A stretch of DNA of 64,000 nt from Paraflavitalea sp. CAU 1676 (GTDB lineage: Bacteria; Bacteroidota; Bacteroidia; Chitinophagales; Chitinophagaceae), in assembly GCF_029223285.1 (NCBI RefSeq), contig NZ_JARHUJ010000007.1:124001-188000 (forward strand). The letters run 5' to 3'. A model generated the notes under the pieces. It did no database searches. It had not been told where the DNA came from and worked only from the letters and a program-made list of their open reading frames with translations. Shown here piece by piece: positions 1-8,377 of this stretch (positions are counted from its first letter, which is position 1; every line of letters begins with the position of its first letter). Made by a program: the position numbers and the translations under genes.

Positions 1-361
1 CGAAGAAATCGCAGCACAACCTTTCCGTTTTGATAAAGGATAAAAGCTCATCCAAGGTGTTATCACTACCCTCAAATTTGTACATGTAACCGTTCGCCAA
101 TTCCTGTCTGGACAATACTTTCTTTTTGAGCGACGCCATTACCTGCTCCTTTCTTTTCCTTAATTCCAGGCTTGTGAGTTTGCAGGAGACTTCCTTTGTT
201 TTAACCTGGGTGTCCATTTTTACTGATTTTATTAACGTCTTTTTGACGCTGCTATCTTTTGAGCAGCAATCATCGGTACATGTTACTTCTTTTGTTTGCG
301 AAGTGCCAGCGACGGAGCATAGAAGGAAAAATACCACTACACCAATTTTGGAAACGTTCAT
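1..361 (-). CDS. Partial secreted Cys-rich protein (mercury/metal-island hypothetical), runs off left edge
   Basis: An open minus-strand frame starts at the ATG at 361 and reaches base 1 without a stop, so only the N-terminal 120 residues are visible. They begin with a short signal-like segment (MNVSKIGVVVFLLCS), followed by CTDDCC, a basic region with the stretch LELRKRKEQVMASLKKK, and ERLCCDFF at the edge. From memory, this last part resembles a small conserved protein often found next to mercury or arsenic genes in Bacteroidota. Its biochemical role is unknown to me. A MerR-type dyad and -7-like box sit just upstream (387-417), so metal-dependent expression is likely. The name is inferred; the reading frame itself is clear. 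Confidence 0.7.
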   Translation of the reverse strand, partial: MNVSKIGVVVFFLLCSVAGTSQTKEVTCTDDCCSKDSSVKKTLIKSVKMDTQVKTKEVSCKLTSLELRKRKEQVMASLKKKVLSRQELANGYMYKFEGSDNTLDELLSFIKTERLCCDFF

Positions 362-386
362 GGATGCTTTTTTTTTAGGTGCATTA

Positions 387-417
387 CGAAATTACATAGT
401 GGAGTATAGTCCATGGT
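387..417 (-). promoter_or_regulatory. MerR-type operator with -7 box for the partial gene at 1-361
   Basis: On the minus strand ACCATGGACTATACTCC (417 to 401) is followed after 6 bases by TAATTTCG (394 to 387), a near match to the Bacteroidota TAnnTTTG -7 box. The same dyad with the same 6-base gap occurs at 1127-1157 beside the merR-like gene. Control by that regulator is inferred from this match. Confidence 0.6.
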
Positions 418-459
418 AGCCTACGACAATAAAAAAAATTTGAAATATTGAATTTCAAC

Positions 460-789
460 CTATTTCCTCGGTGCAAAAAATATTATATATGCTCCTATCA
501 GGCAGATTATGGTTCCGATAATATCATAGGAATCAGGCTTTATCTTATCAATTTTCCATCCCCAGATCACTGCCATGATGATAAACACACCCCCATAAGC
601 TGCATATACCCGCCCAAAACTTGCAGGTTGCCAAGTTGCCACCACTCCATACAACACAAGGATAATGAACCCTAAAATACCCATCCATAGCGGTTTGCTT
701 TCTCTTAACCAAAGCCATACTAAATAGCCTCCGCCAATTTCACAAAGACCAGCCAGCACGAAAATGAACAATGATTTTATGATCAGCAT
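460..789 (-). CDS. YnfA/UPF0060-family small membrane protein
   Basis: This 109-residue protein is almost entirely hydrophobic, with four predicted membrane segments. It carries the [13 protein letters not shown] and AAYGGVFI stretches typical of the YnfA (UPF0060) family, which is related in fold to small multidrug resistance exporters. The length matches the family, and the start is the ATG at 789. It lies 46 bases downstream of the Cys-pair membrane protein at 836-1105 on the same strand, so both are probably transcribed from the MerR-controlled promoter at 1127. The substrate is unknown. Its place in a metal cluster suggests an accessory export or stress role, which is inference. Confidence 0.85.
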   Translation of the reverse strand: MLIIKSLFIFVLAGLCEIGGGYLVWLWLRESKPLWMGILGFIILVLYGVVATWQPASFGRVYAAYGGVFIIMAVIWGWKIDKIKPDSYDIIGTIICLIGAYIIFFAPRK

Positions 790-835
790 TGTAAATATTT
801 TTCCTTAATTTATTGAATATTAGTTAACTAACAGC

Positions 836-1105
836 TTACTTCTGATTTTCAGGCCTACATGAGCAATCTGTACTGCAAGATCTACGATTTTTATACTTTC
901 TAATAAAATCAATACCATAAAGTACCATCGCCAGGCTTAAAAGTAGTATTGCAATTTTCTCTATTTTTCCGAAAAAGGATATAATACCCGTTAATCCTAC
1001 CCCAGCACCTATTATTGGCAAAAGGCAGCAAAGGGCACAAGCAGAAAGGCCAATGATGGCGAGTATCTTACGTTTTCGTTCCGTATTCTTAAATTGAATT
1101 TTCAT
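836..1105 (-). CDS. Small MerT/MerF-like membrane protein with a Cys pair
   Basis: An 89-residue protein with two predicted membrane helices. The first carries ACALCCLLPIIGAGVG, a vicinal Cys pair followed by a Pro, as in the metal-binding first helix of MerT and MerF mercury importers. The tail is Cys-rich (RRSCSTDCSCR). Family knowledge says such proteins pass Hg(II) across the inner membrane, but nothing here proves the metal. The gene is first in a minus-strand unit with the YnfA-like gene and is divergent from the MerR-type regulator at 1189, with a MerR dyad and TAAGTTTG -7 box between them. MerC is an alternative name, but the protein is too short for it. Confidence 0.65.
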   Translation of the reverse strand: MKIQFKNTERKRKILAIIGLSACALCCLLPIIGAGVGLTGIISFFGKIEKIAILLLSLAMVLYGIDFIRKYKNRRSCSTDCSCRPENQK

Positions 1106-1126
1106 TTTTTGTTAAGTTTAAGGATA

Positions 1127-1166
1127 CAAACTTAAACCGAGGAGTATAGTCTATGGTGTAACTTTG
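1127..1166. promoter_or_regulatory. Divergent MerR-type operator-promoter
   Basis: The dyad GGAGTATAGTCTATGGT (1141-1157) contains the near-palindrome ATAGTCTAT. To its right TAACTTTG (1159-1166) fits a -7 box for the merR-like gene starting at 1189. To its left, on the minus strand, TAAGTTTG (1134-1127) fits a -7 box for the gene starting at 1105, and the gap between dyad and box is 6 bases. This is the usual mer-style layout, with one regulator sitting over both promoters. Confidence 0.7.
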
Positions 1167-1188
1167 TAGGGATATAAATTTAAGATTT

Positions 1189-1608
1189 ATGCTTATTGGT
1201 GAATTAGCAAAAAAGAGTGGTTTAACCCGCGATACTATCCGCTTTTATGAAAAACAGGGACTGATTAAAGTAGGATGGCGGGAGAGACGGGAAAATAACT
1301 ACAAAGAATACTCAGCGGGTGTTTTACGACGCCTATTGCTTTTTAAGAAGATAAAGTCCTACGGCTTTACCTTACAGGAATGTGCGGAGATCATATCGTT
1401 AATAGATGCTAACCTGGCATCTTGTGACAGGGTGAGTAAGGCGGCAGATGATAAGATCATAGCTATAGAATCGAAGATACAGGAATTACAGGCGCTAAAG
1501 AACTTGCTGAGAACGAGTGTTGATGCTTGTTTAAGCGGTTGTTGTGCAAACAAGGAGGATGATAATTGCCAGCTTTTTGATCTGGAAGATGCAGCAAAGG
1601 GTCAATAG
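1189..1608 (+). CDS. MerR-family heavy-metal-responsive regulator
   Basis: A 139-residue protein with the MerR winged-helix N-terminus (IGELAKKSGLTRDTIRFYEKQGLI), a central dimerisation helix and a Cys-containing C-terminus (CLSGCC, then DDNC). The Cys in LASCDRV matches the position of the metal-ligand Cys in MerR/ZntR proteins, and the later Cys cluster fits the metal-binding loop. MerR proteins bend promoter DNA with a long spacer and activate it when metal binds. The gene is divergent from the MerT-like gene, with a dyad between them, and a second copy of the dyad occurs at 401-417. The metal could be Hg, Zn, Cd or Pb; the sequence does not decide. Confidence 0.9.
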   Translation: MLIGELAKKSGLTRDTIRFYEKQGLIKVGWRERRENNYKEYSAGVLRRLLLFKKIKSYGFTLQECAEIISLIDANLASCDRVSKAADDKIIAIESKIQELQALKNLLRTSVDACLSGCCANKEDDNCQLFDLEDAAKGQ

Positions 1609-1723
1609 GATTGTGTTTTAAAAGTTGCAATGCTGTATCTTCACCCTTTATTGGTTACCAGGTTAATGCTATAATATTAAAAAATCTACTAAATATGGCC
1701 ATATCATACGTATTGCGGCTGTA

Positions 1724-2044
1724 ATGCGGGCAATAGTGATTATACTATCATGTTTTTGCATTGTGGTTTCTCAATCATTCGTTAAGCCTGTAATTAAAAA
1801 GTCCTCAACTTGCTGTTCAAAGAAAAAAGGAACAAAGAAAACGCTACCTTCCTCGTGTAAGGACAAAAAAAACTGTACCCTCCTTAAATCAGGTGCTGAT
1901 TATACTACAGAAATTGTATCAAAAGATCAGCCTATACATTATTTCACAAGAACAGCTAAGTTCGACTGTACTACTGCCTCATTAGCGCAGTTCTCAGGTA
2001 AGCCCTGGAAACCTCCTAAGCACAATTTTTTATTTCCCGCCTAA
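1724..2044 (+). CDS. Small secreted Cys-rich protein of unknown function
   Basis: A 106-residue protein with a signal-like hydrophobic N-terminus (MRAIVIILSCFCIVVS), then STCCSKKKG and SCKDKKNC in a lysine-rich stretch, and no recognisable domain. An upstream in-frame start is excluded because the ATG at 1695 runs into a stop before 1724. It lies between the MerR-type gene and two redoxins on the same strand, and the next gene starts 32 bases later, so an operon is likely. Cys pairs in an exported basic protein suggest thiol or metal binding, but this is inference only. Confidence 0.6.
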   Translation: MRAIVIILSCFCIVVSQSFVKPVIKKSSTCCSKKKGTKKTLPSSCKDKKNCTLLKSGADYTTEIVSKDQPIHYFTRTAKFDCTTASLAQFSGKPWKPPKHNFLFPA

Positions 2045-2076
2045 TTGTACACAGTTGATTAATCAATAGCAATAAA

Positions 2077-2547
2077 GTGAAAAAGTATTTATTCGCTTTG
2101 GCTTTGCTGTGCTCTATTCACGTGTTTGGCCAGCAAGTAAGTTTGGTAACCTTAGACCAGGTTTGCCAAAGGATTCAACTTGGGAAAGATACCACCTATG
2201 TTATCAATTTTTGGGCAACATGGTGCTCACCTTGCGTTGAAGAATTGCCTTTTTTTGAAAAGTTGGCCGTGCAGTATAAAAGCCAAAAGCTAAAGGTTCT
2301 ATTAATAAGCGTGGATTTTAAGTCAAAGCTGAAAACTTCCGTCGTTCCCTTTGTCAAAAAACATGGATTAAAAAACCAGATTTTTGTCTTGAATGAGCAG
2401 GATCAGCAAGAGTATATTAACCGGATTGATTCAACCTGGTCCGGTGCATTACCCGCGACGCTTATAATTAAAAATCAAACACGTAAGTTCTTTGAAAAAG
2501 AATTTACGTATTCAGAATTAGTAGAAGAATATCAAAAAGTAAAATAA
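2077..2547 (+). CDS. Exported thioredoxin-like protein (TlpA/ResA type)
   Basis: A 156-residue protein with a signal peptide (MKKYLFALALLCSIHVFG) and a thioredoxin fold carrying the redox motif WATWCSPC near residues 46-53, followed by the usual EELPFFEKL helix. TlpA/ResA proteins are periplasmic thiol-disulfide reductases that act on cytochrome c or other exported Cys proteins. The start codon is GTG at 2077, supported by the signal peptide it opens. The stop is two bases before the next redoxin gene, so the two are co-transcribed. The Cys-rich secreted protein upstream is a possible substrate, by inference. Confidence 0.88.
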   Translation: MKKYLFALALLCSIHVFGQQVSLVTLDQVCQRIQLGKDTTYVINFWATWCSPCVEELPFFEKLAVQYKSQKLKVLLISVDFKSKLKTSVVPFVKKHGLKNQIFVLNEQDQQEYINRIDSTWSGALPATLIIKNQTRKFFEKEFTYSELVEEYQKVK

Positions 2548-2549
2548 TT

Positions 2550-3155
2550 ATGAAGCAATTAATAGTTGTATTATTATTGGGGTTAAGCACCATTACCAAT
2601 GCTCAAACCGCCACCATTACTCCGGGAACTAAAGCTCCGGAATTTGAACTAAAAAATGTAGACGGTAAAACTGTTTCATTTAAAAAGTTTGGAAATGTAA
2701 AAGGATATATTGTAGTATTCACTTGTAATACCTGTCCCTATGCAAAAGCCTATGAGCAGCGGATTATTGAGTTGAACACAAAATATACGCCGTTAGGATT
2801 CCCGGTGATTGCCATAAATCCAAACGATCCGGAAGTATCACCTGGTGACAGTTATGAGAAGATGGCGGAGCGGGCAAAATCCAATAAATATGAATTCCCC
2901 TATTTATTCGATGAAGGGCAGAAAATTACAGCTGCCTATGGAGCCAAAAATACCCCTCATATCTTCCTTGTAAAGCATACCAAGGATGGCAACATTATCA
3001 GCTATACCGGTTCAATTGATAACGATCCTGAAAATAATAAAGCTGATAAGACTAATTATCTGGAACACGCTATTGCAGCGGTCACGAGCGGAAAAGATCC
3101 AGAACTTGCGATAACCAAAGCAATTGGATGTACTGTTCGGAGAAAAAAACAATAG
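2550..3155 (+). CDS. Exported redoxin with CNTCP motif (AhpC/TSA-like family)
   Basis: A 201-residue protein with a signal peptide ending near ITNAQ, then a peroxiredoxin/thioredoxin-like domain (TPGTKAPEFELKNVDGK, FTCNTCPYAKAYEQR). The CxxC in CNTCP replaces the usual thioredoxin WCGPC, which is typical of a group of thioredoxin-family proteins common in Bacteroidota. The end, IGCTVRRKKQ, carries another Cys. It directly follows the TlpA-like gene and is followed within ten bases by a strong stem-loop, so it closes the operon. The substrate is unknown. Confidence 0.85.
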   Translation: MKQLIVVLLLGLSTITNAQTATITPGTKAPEFELKNVDGKTVSFKKFGNVKGYIVVFTCNTCPYAKAYEQRIIELNTKYTPLGFPVIAINPNDPEVSPGDSYEKMAERAKSNKYEFPYLFDEGQKITAAYGAKNTPHIFLVKHTKDGNIISYTGSIDNDPENNKADKTNYLEHAIAAVTSGKDPELAITKAIGCTVRRKKQ

Positions 3156-3163
3156 TCTGAGGG

Positions 3164-3196
3164 ATAATAAATCCCGGTTTTGCCGGGATTTATTAT
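3164..3196 (+). terminator. Strong stem-loop terminator after the redoxin operon
   Basis: A perfect 14-base inverted repeat, ATAATAAATCCCGG (3164-3177) and CCGGGATTTATTAT (3183-3196), has a 5-base loop. It begins 8 bases after the stop of the redoxin gene. Confidence 0.88.
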
Positions 3197-3858
3197 TTAC
3201 CAGTTGCGGTATAATAATAACTCATTTGTTTTTCCTTCCTTTCATAGGGAGTCAGAATGGAACAATAACGAACAATCCGGCTAATACTTTTAGATCTTCC
3301 TAATTTCCCTTCCAGCTTTTGATAGCTAACCAAATTTACCACCCAACTTAACCTGAAAAACTATTCAGAGCGGCCTGGGCAGCCTGTTGGGAGTGAGCCG
3401 CAGAATGTCATTCATATCAAGGATAAATTCCATTTTGTCTTTCCAAAAACTTAGCGGTAACTATTGCGGAACTAATGAACAACACAAATTTGGGTAGAAG
3501 ATTTCGGGAATACGGTCCGAATGGCCTGGGTAAAGCCTATGCCATCCATCCGATCAGATAAATGAGTTACAAAGGGCGGTTTTGCAAGGCTAAAATGCTC
3601 TCTGTAACCCGGTCTCGATTCTACCCGCTCCTACAGCTCAGAATTATTGATTCTTCTACGCCCAAAAGCTGTTTAGGCCATTGCAGCGGCAGAAAAGATG
3701 GCCTAGATGAGCACATATATGAGCTGACGATTTGAATACAATCCCCTGTTTTTGCGGGTATTAACATCTTAACCGTTGCAATTATTGCCGTAATTCAAGC
3801 GAGAATGGTAGCTTCCAGTATTCTTACTGAATTCAAATAACTGACAAGAGCAACAAAT
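3197..3858. other. 660-bp stretch without a supportable gene
   Basis: No frame of useful length or recognisable protein similarity is visible on either strand between the redoxin terminator and the stop of the P1B-4 ATPase. A short inverted repeat, AGGCCAT (3674-3680) and ATGGCCT (3698-3704), is the only clear structure. It could be the decayed junction between two cargo blocks. Confidence 0.5.
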
Positions 3859-6333
3859 TTATTCATCCCTATAAGCCAATAATCTTAAACCATTGAAGAC
3901 CACTACCAATGTAGAACCTTCATGAGCAATTACTGCCGGGCCGATAGTGGCCACACCTGATATAGTCAATGGAATAAGCAATACCACAACCCCAAGGCTA
4001 ATAACAAGATTTTGTTTAATAATTTTTCTTGCCTTTCTGCTTAACCCAATAGCAAAGGGCAGGAGATTCAATTTATCGCCCATTAAAGCTATATCTGCCG
4101 TTTCTAATGCAACATCACTTCCTGCTGCCCCCATGGAAATACCGACAGTACTTTTTGCCATAGCCGGGGCATCATTAACCCCATCTCCCACCATAGCCAC
4201 TTTATTTTCCTGTTGCGCCAGCTTTATGATGGCAGCTACCTTTTGTTCCGGCAAAAGGCCTCCCCACGCTTCTGTTATACCAGTTTGGGCGGCAATCGCT
4301 TCGGCCACTTTTTGGTTGTCACCAGTAAGCATAACCATTTTTTTTATTCCTTCCTGTTTTAGTTGTAGCAACGCCTCCTTTGCTTCCGGTCTTGGCGTGT
4401 CCATAACGGCAATCATTCCTATATATTCCTTGTTCTTTCTGATTAACATGGAGGTATTGCCTTCTTCCTCTGCCTTCCTGACTGTGTTTATTATGTCTTC
4501 TGAAGGCTTTGAGTCGTCCAGAGAATCGTATAAGGCAAGGTTACCAGCAAAAATTTCGTCACTTCCCAGAGCAGCTTTGATGCCTTTACCTAAAACTGCC
4601 TCCAAATCATGGGCCTCGGGAATAAGTTCGCCATCTAGTTTCGCTTTACCATCTCGCACAATGGCCTTAGCAAGGGGATGATCACTCAACGCTTCCACAG
4701 CAACTACGATTTTCAATAGTTGAACTTCGGTAATGCCATTTGAAAGCGGAACAACTTTGGTGAGCTTTGGTTTTCCTTCGGTCAATGTTCCAGTTTTATC
4801 GAAAGCCATTGCTGTTAGAGTACCCAAGTCTTCCAGCGGCCTGCCACCTTTTATCAATACGCCCGCCCTAGCGGCTCTTGCTACACCGCTTAAAACGGCG
4901 CTGGGAGTGGAAATCGCCAACGCACAGGGGCTGGCTGCAACCAATACAGACATTGCCCGGTAGAAGCTCTTGCTAAAAGGCTCATCAATTACAAGGAACG
5001 CAAAGCACAAGAGAACAACCAAAATCAACACAGAAGGAACAAAGTATTTTTCAAACTTATCCGTAAACTGCTGAGTGGGCGACTTTTGTGTTTGTGCTTC
5101 ATTCACCATTTTTACCAGCCTGGAGAGCGTGGAATCGTTCGCCTCTTTACTTACTTTCACCTCCAGCAACTCATTTCCATTGATCGTGCCCGCAAATACT
5201 CTGTATTTAGGATCAAGTTTATCCGCTTTAGCTAGGTCAAAACTTGTATCTCCAATTGATTCTTTATCCGCCGGGATGCTCTCTCCTGTAATAGGCGCCT
5301 GATTAACGCTTCCATTACCTTTAACCACGATTCCATCTGCAGATACTTTAGTATTTGGCTTCACTACAATTACATCGCCTTGTTTCAAATCTTCGATCTT
5401 TACTTCTTTTGATATCCCTCCTGTTTTTAGCAATGCTGTTTTGGGTGCAAGCTCTGTCAACGCAGCAATAGATTTCCGGGCTTTCTCCATAGCAAAATGT
5501 TCCAGTGCGTGGCCTAAACTAAATAGAAAAAGCAGTAATGCACCTTCAGCCCATTGTCCTAAAATGGCAGCACCGATGGCCGCTACCAACATTAGGAAAT
5601 CGATTTCAAAATCTCCTTTTGATATAGCTTCGATAGCTTCTTTGGTTGTAAAAAAGCCCCCAAAAAAGTATGCAGCTATATAAAATGACAGCGGAACTAT
5701 GGGAGCCATATCCCGCATAAAGGAAAGACCAAATCCACCACCCAGCATTGCTCCGCAAATAAAACTAAATATCAGTTCCGTATTTTTTCCAAAGATGCCG
5801 CCATGTGTATGCTCCTGGTCATCTTCTTTTTTTCCACCATGTCCATGCTCGTTTTTCTGCACACGCTCATGACCATGAGGCTCATCTACATTCGTAAACC
5901 GCAAACCATTTTTTTTAATGTTTTTGATGACATCTTCTCCATTTGTTTTTGAAAGATCAAATTCAATCCTTATGAAACCATTTCCGGAAACAGAAATATT
6001 CTCCAGACCAGGCATGCTACTGATCTTTTTTTCTAAAAGCCTTGCATGACGTGGATGCCTTATTCCTTCCACGTTTAATAAAAGATGACTGTATTGATTT
6101 GTAATTTCTGCACCTGCTTCTTTGGCTAACTGTTCTACTCTTTCAATAGAAATTTTATCCGGGTAATAATGAAAGCAAAGCTGTACTTCGTTATTCACTT
6201 TGCCGGGGACTAAATGTGCTTTCTCAATTCCTCTCTGTCTTTCCATTGATGAGATAAGGCGTTCAACACAAGCATCCTTTTCATCTGGAATCTTTGGCAA
6301 AACGATATCAAGATCAATCTTTACCTTTTCCAT
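3859..6333 (-). CDS. P1B-4-type heavy-metal P-type ATPase (SPC motif; Co/Zn/Cd class)
   Basis: An 824-residue inner-membrane ATPase that exports metal ions from the cytoplasm. The membrane metal motif is S468-P469-C470 instead of CPC, the phosphorylated aspartate is D512 in DKTGT, and MVGDGVNDAPAM marks the hinge. Near the C-terminus, HEGSTLVVVFNGLR matches the HEGG(S/T)-type signature of the P1B-4 class, linked to Co2+ and other divalent ions. Around residues 150-180 there is a His-rich loop (HGHERVQKNEHGHGG), and the N-terminal region looks like two degenerate ferredoxin-like folds without CxxC. It is the last gene of the minus-strand czc-like block, 83 bases after the NicO-like gene. Zn or Cd remain possible substrates. 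Confidence 0.9.
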   Translation of the reverse strand: MEKVKIDLDIVLPKIPDEKDACVERLISSMERQRGIEKAHLVPGKVNNEVQLCFHYYPDKISIERVEQLAKEAGAEITNQYSHLLLNVEGIRHPRHARLLEKKISSMPGLENISVSGNGFIRIEFDLSKTNGEDVIKNIKKNGLRFTNVDEPHGHERVQKNEHGHGGKKEDDQEHTHGGIFGKNTELIFSFICGAMLGGGFGLSFMRDMAPIVPLSFYIAAYFFGGFFTTKEAIEAISKGDFEIDFLMLVAAIGAAILGQWAEGALLLFLFSLGHALEHFAMEKARKSIAALTELAPKTALLKTGGISKEVKIEDLKQGDVIVVKPNTKVSADGIVVKGNGSVNQAPITGESIPADKESIGDTSFDLAKADKLDPKYRVFAGTINGNELLEVKVSKEANDSTLSRLVKMVNEAQTQKSPTQQFTDKFEKYFVPSVLILVVLLCFAFLVIDEPFSKSFYRAMSVLVAASPCALAISTPSAVLSGVARAARAGVLIKGGRPLEDLGTLTAMAFDKTGTLTEGKPKLTKVVPLSNGITEVQLLKIVVAVEALSDHPLAKAIVRDGKAKLDGELIPEAHDLEAVLGKGIKAALGSDEIFAGNLALYDSLDDSKPSEDIINTVRKAEEEGNTSMLIRKNKEYIGMIAVMDTPRPEAKEALLQLKQEGIKKMVMLTGDNQKVAEAIAAQTGITEAWGGLLPEQKVAAIIKLAQQENKVAMVGDGVNDAPAMAKSTVGISMGAAGSDVALETADIALMGDKLNLLPFAIGLSRKARKIIKQNLVISLGVVVLLIPLTISGVATIGPAVIAHEGSTLVVVFNGLRLLAYRDE

Positions 6334-6416
6334 AAGAATATTTTACTGTATTAAATAAATACGACTAACACGCCAGTCAGTATCAGGCCAATGCCAAGCC
6401 GTTAATTATGCTCTAA

Positions 6417-6965
6417 TTAGCAAAATTTAAATTTATCAATCCCTTTTAAAGCGAGATAGACAAGTTGAAATATCATGCTTACAGTTACTATTATGACTAT
6501 TATTGATACGCTGTAGATTCTCTGCCAGCCAAACTTCCCGGCTTTTAAGTAAGACGATTCCAATTTAATCCAGGGAGGGAAAAACATCCTGACAGCAAGA
6601 GATATAATGAATGCCGTAACAGAAGTTCTGTTCATTCTTTCTACCTGGTTATCATGGTGATGGCGATTGACCATCTTCAAATGAATGATGATATAAACTA
6701 TGCCTAAGGCAATAAGCACTAAAGGAGCCACAATTTCAAAAAGTGAATGATAGCGGATGGCTACTTGCAATCCCATCCAGCCTACGATTAGACCAACAAG
6801 AATAGTGCTGGCTATGTGTGCAAAGCCTATAATCAGCGTAGACCTTAAAGTCAGCAGCTGGCTCCATTTTTCACTTTTGCCAATCGTAACTAGTAGATGC
6901 CAGTGGTTGGAGATAACAACATAACCGACGCTTAGCAAAAATGCGCTGATCAGACGTTGTATCAT
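6417..6965 (-). CDS. NicO/RcnA-like polytopic membrane protein with His-rich loop
   Basis: About 182 residues from the ATG at 6965, beginning MIQRLISAFLLSVGYVVI and followed by NHWHLL, AHIASTILVGLIVGWMG and a cytoplasmic loop with NRHHHDNQ. This pattern of several helices, an early HWH and a poly-His loop is like the NicO (RcnA-type) nickel/cobalt transporters. A longer frame exists from a TTG at 7025, but the extra 20 residues are hydrophilic and unlike the family, so I prefer the ATG. It lies between the CzcB-like adaptor and the P1B-4 ATPase, which fits a role in Co/Ni/Zn export. The assignment is by resemblance only. Confidence 0.65.
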   Translation of the reverse strand: MIQRLISAFLLSVGYVVISNHWHLLVTIGKSEKWSQLLTLRSTLIIGFAHIASTILVGLIVGWMGLQVAIRYHSLFEIVAPLVLIALGIVYIIIHLKMVNRHHHDNQVERMNRTSVTAFIISLAVRMFFPPWIKLESSYLKAGKFGWQRIYSVSIIVIIVTVSMIFQLVYLALKGIDKFKFC

Positions 6966-7133
6966 TTGCCTGCATTTTGAAGTTGTCAGAATTACATTAT
7001 TGTTGCGACGCTCTAGCAGCAGCAATTACAAATTCTCAAAATGGCGAATGAAAAATATTAGTCACTGAAACGAGTCGCCGAATCTTTAAAACCTATTCCC
7101 TAGTACTCATATCAGTTTTACTATATTTTATAA

Positions 7134-8366
7134 TCAATGGTGTTCACCTTCTTCCTCACTATTCTTCATTTTGCTTAATAAGGAATAAGCACCTTTGACA
7201 ACAATTTTTGCTTTGTCAACTCCCTCCGGCAATATCACTTCTGCATAACCAACATCACTGTTACCGAGTTGAATAGCAATCATTTCAAAGTGATATTCCG
7301 ACTCACCGCCCTCTTTTCTATTAATGGTATCAGTTTTCTCTTTTCTATCTGAAGCAACGAATATATATTTCTGGCCCTGGTAGTCAACAATTGCCTCATC
7401 AGGTAGAGCCGGAACCTGCATTTGGCCTGTTTCCACAACAGCTTTCAGGTACATACCGGGCAACAAATGTATATCTTCCTTCTCAATATGACAATGAATA
7501 CGGACGGTGCGATCGGCGCCTATTTCGCGGCCAATCAGGTAAACTTTAGCAATACGCTCCGTAGTTTCATTTGCGAGTGTGAAACGGACTTTTTGCCCAA
7601 TCTCTAATTTTGGAACGTCTTTTTCAAATACTGTTAATTCAGCATGCAAATGTTCTGTATCTACAATTTCAAACAGCACATCTGTTGGATTTACAAACTT
7701 GCCGATATTGGCATTTATCTCTGTAACAAAGCCGTTGATAGGAGAATAAATGTTGATGGAAGACTGGATATTGCCATTTTCTACGGCAGTCAAACTAAGT
7801 CCAGAAACTTTTATCTTTTCTTTCAATCCATTCACTTTTGCACTCAATGTTTGAAAACTGGCTTTGGACTGTTGCAGCGTTTTTTGAGCGTTGATGTTCT
7901 CTTTTCCCAGTTCCTGCTGTCGCCCGTAGTCTGCTTTAGCATATTCCAACTGGCTTTTTGCTTCCAGATAATCCTGTTGCATCCCCACATATTCAGGATT
8001 TTCAATTACTGCGATCATTTCACCTTTTCTTACCCTCTTGCCTTCCAGCAAGCTCGTCTGTTTAAGAAAGCCTCCCATTGCTACTGAAATGCTGACCTTA
8101 TTTTGCGGAGGAACATCCAATACACCATTGGCTTTAAACGTTCCGCTGATTTGTTTAGATTCTATAACACCAAAACTGATGCCTGCAGTTTTGAACTGAG
8201 CCTCTGTCAGTATTACTTCTGAACCTTCTTCTTCATATTTTTCTTCTTCCTTTGATTCTATGTTGGATGGCTTGCCGCTGCTTCCACAGGAAGCAAACAA
8301 TGATATTGCTGCAAACACTATGATACTAAATTTCATTCCTTGTATTGTTTTCATTTTAAAGTCCAT
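7134..8366 (-). CDS. czcB: CzcB-like RND periplasmic adaptor (membrane fusion lipoprotein)
   Basis: A 410-residue adaptor linking the inner-membrane pump to the outer-membrane channel. The N-terminus has a lipobox (LFASC). A lipoyl-like hairpin half lies around GKRVRKGEMIAVIENPEYV, a long helical hairpin follows, and the second half is INIYSPINGFVTEINANIGKFV. The start at 8366 is followed by further in-frame Met codons at 8354 and 8336; the last gives the most compact lipoprotein signal, so the true start is uncertain. The C-terminal end is acidic with two His. It lies 11 bases after the CzcA-TolC fusion, so the three efflux functions are encoded together. Confidence 0.9.
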   Translation of the reverse strand: MDFKMKTIQGMKFSIIVFAAISLFASCGSSGKPSNIESKEEEKYEEEGSEVILTEAQFKTAGISFGVIESKQISGTFKANGVLDVPPQNKVSISVAMGGFLKQTSLLEGKRVRKGEMIAVIENPEYVGMQQDYLEAKSQLEYAKADYGRQQELGKENINAQKTLQQSKASFQTLSAKVNGLKEKIKVSGLSLTAVENGNIQSSINIYSPINGFVTEINANIGKFVNPTDVLFEIVDTEHLHAELTVFEKDVPKLEIGQKVRFTLANETTERIAKVYLIGREIGADRTVRIHCHIEKEDIHLLPGMYLKAVVETGQMQVPALPDEAIVDYQGQKYIFVASDRKEKTDTINRKEGGESEYHFEMIAIQLGNSDVGYAEVILPEGVDKAKIVVKGAYSLLSKMKNSEEEGEHH

Positions 8367-8377
8367 TTAATATCTTT

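Noticed and set aside
126-419. 97-residue plus-strand frame
   Set aside because: It overlaps the minus-strand Cys-rich gene (361 to 1) and the MerR dyad, and has no recognisable features; the minus-strand frame has a signal peptide and conserved Cys.
3590-3640. tRNA-like T-arm look (GGTCTCGATTC)
   Set aside because: No matching stem or acceptor could be folded, so no tRNA or att site is claimed.
3674-3704. AGGCCAT/ATGGCCT inverted repeat
   Set aside because: Arms are short, the loop is 17 bases and there is no gene next to it; not annotated as a terminator.
6966-7025. Longer N-terminus of the NicO-like gene from a TTG at 7025
   Set aside because: The extra 20 residues are hydrophilic and precede a typical membrane-protein start at the ATG at 6965.
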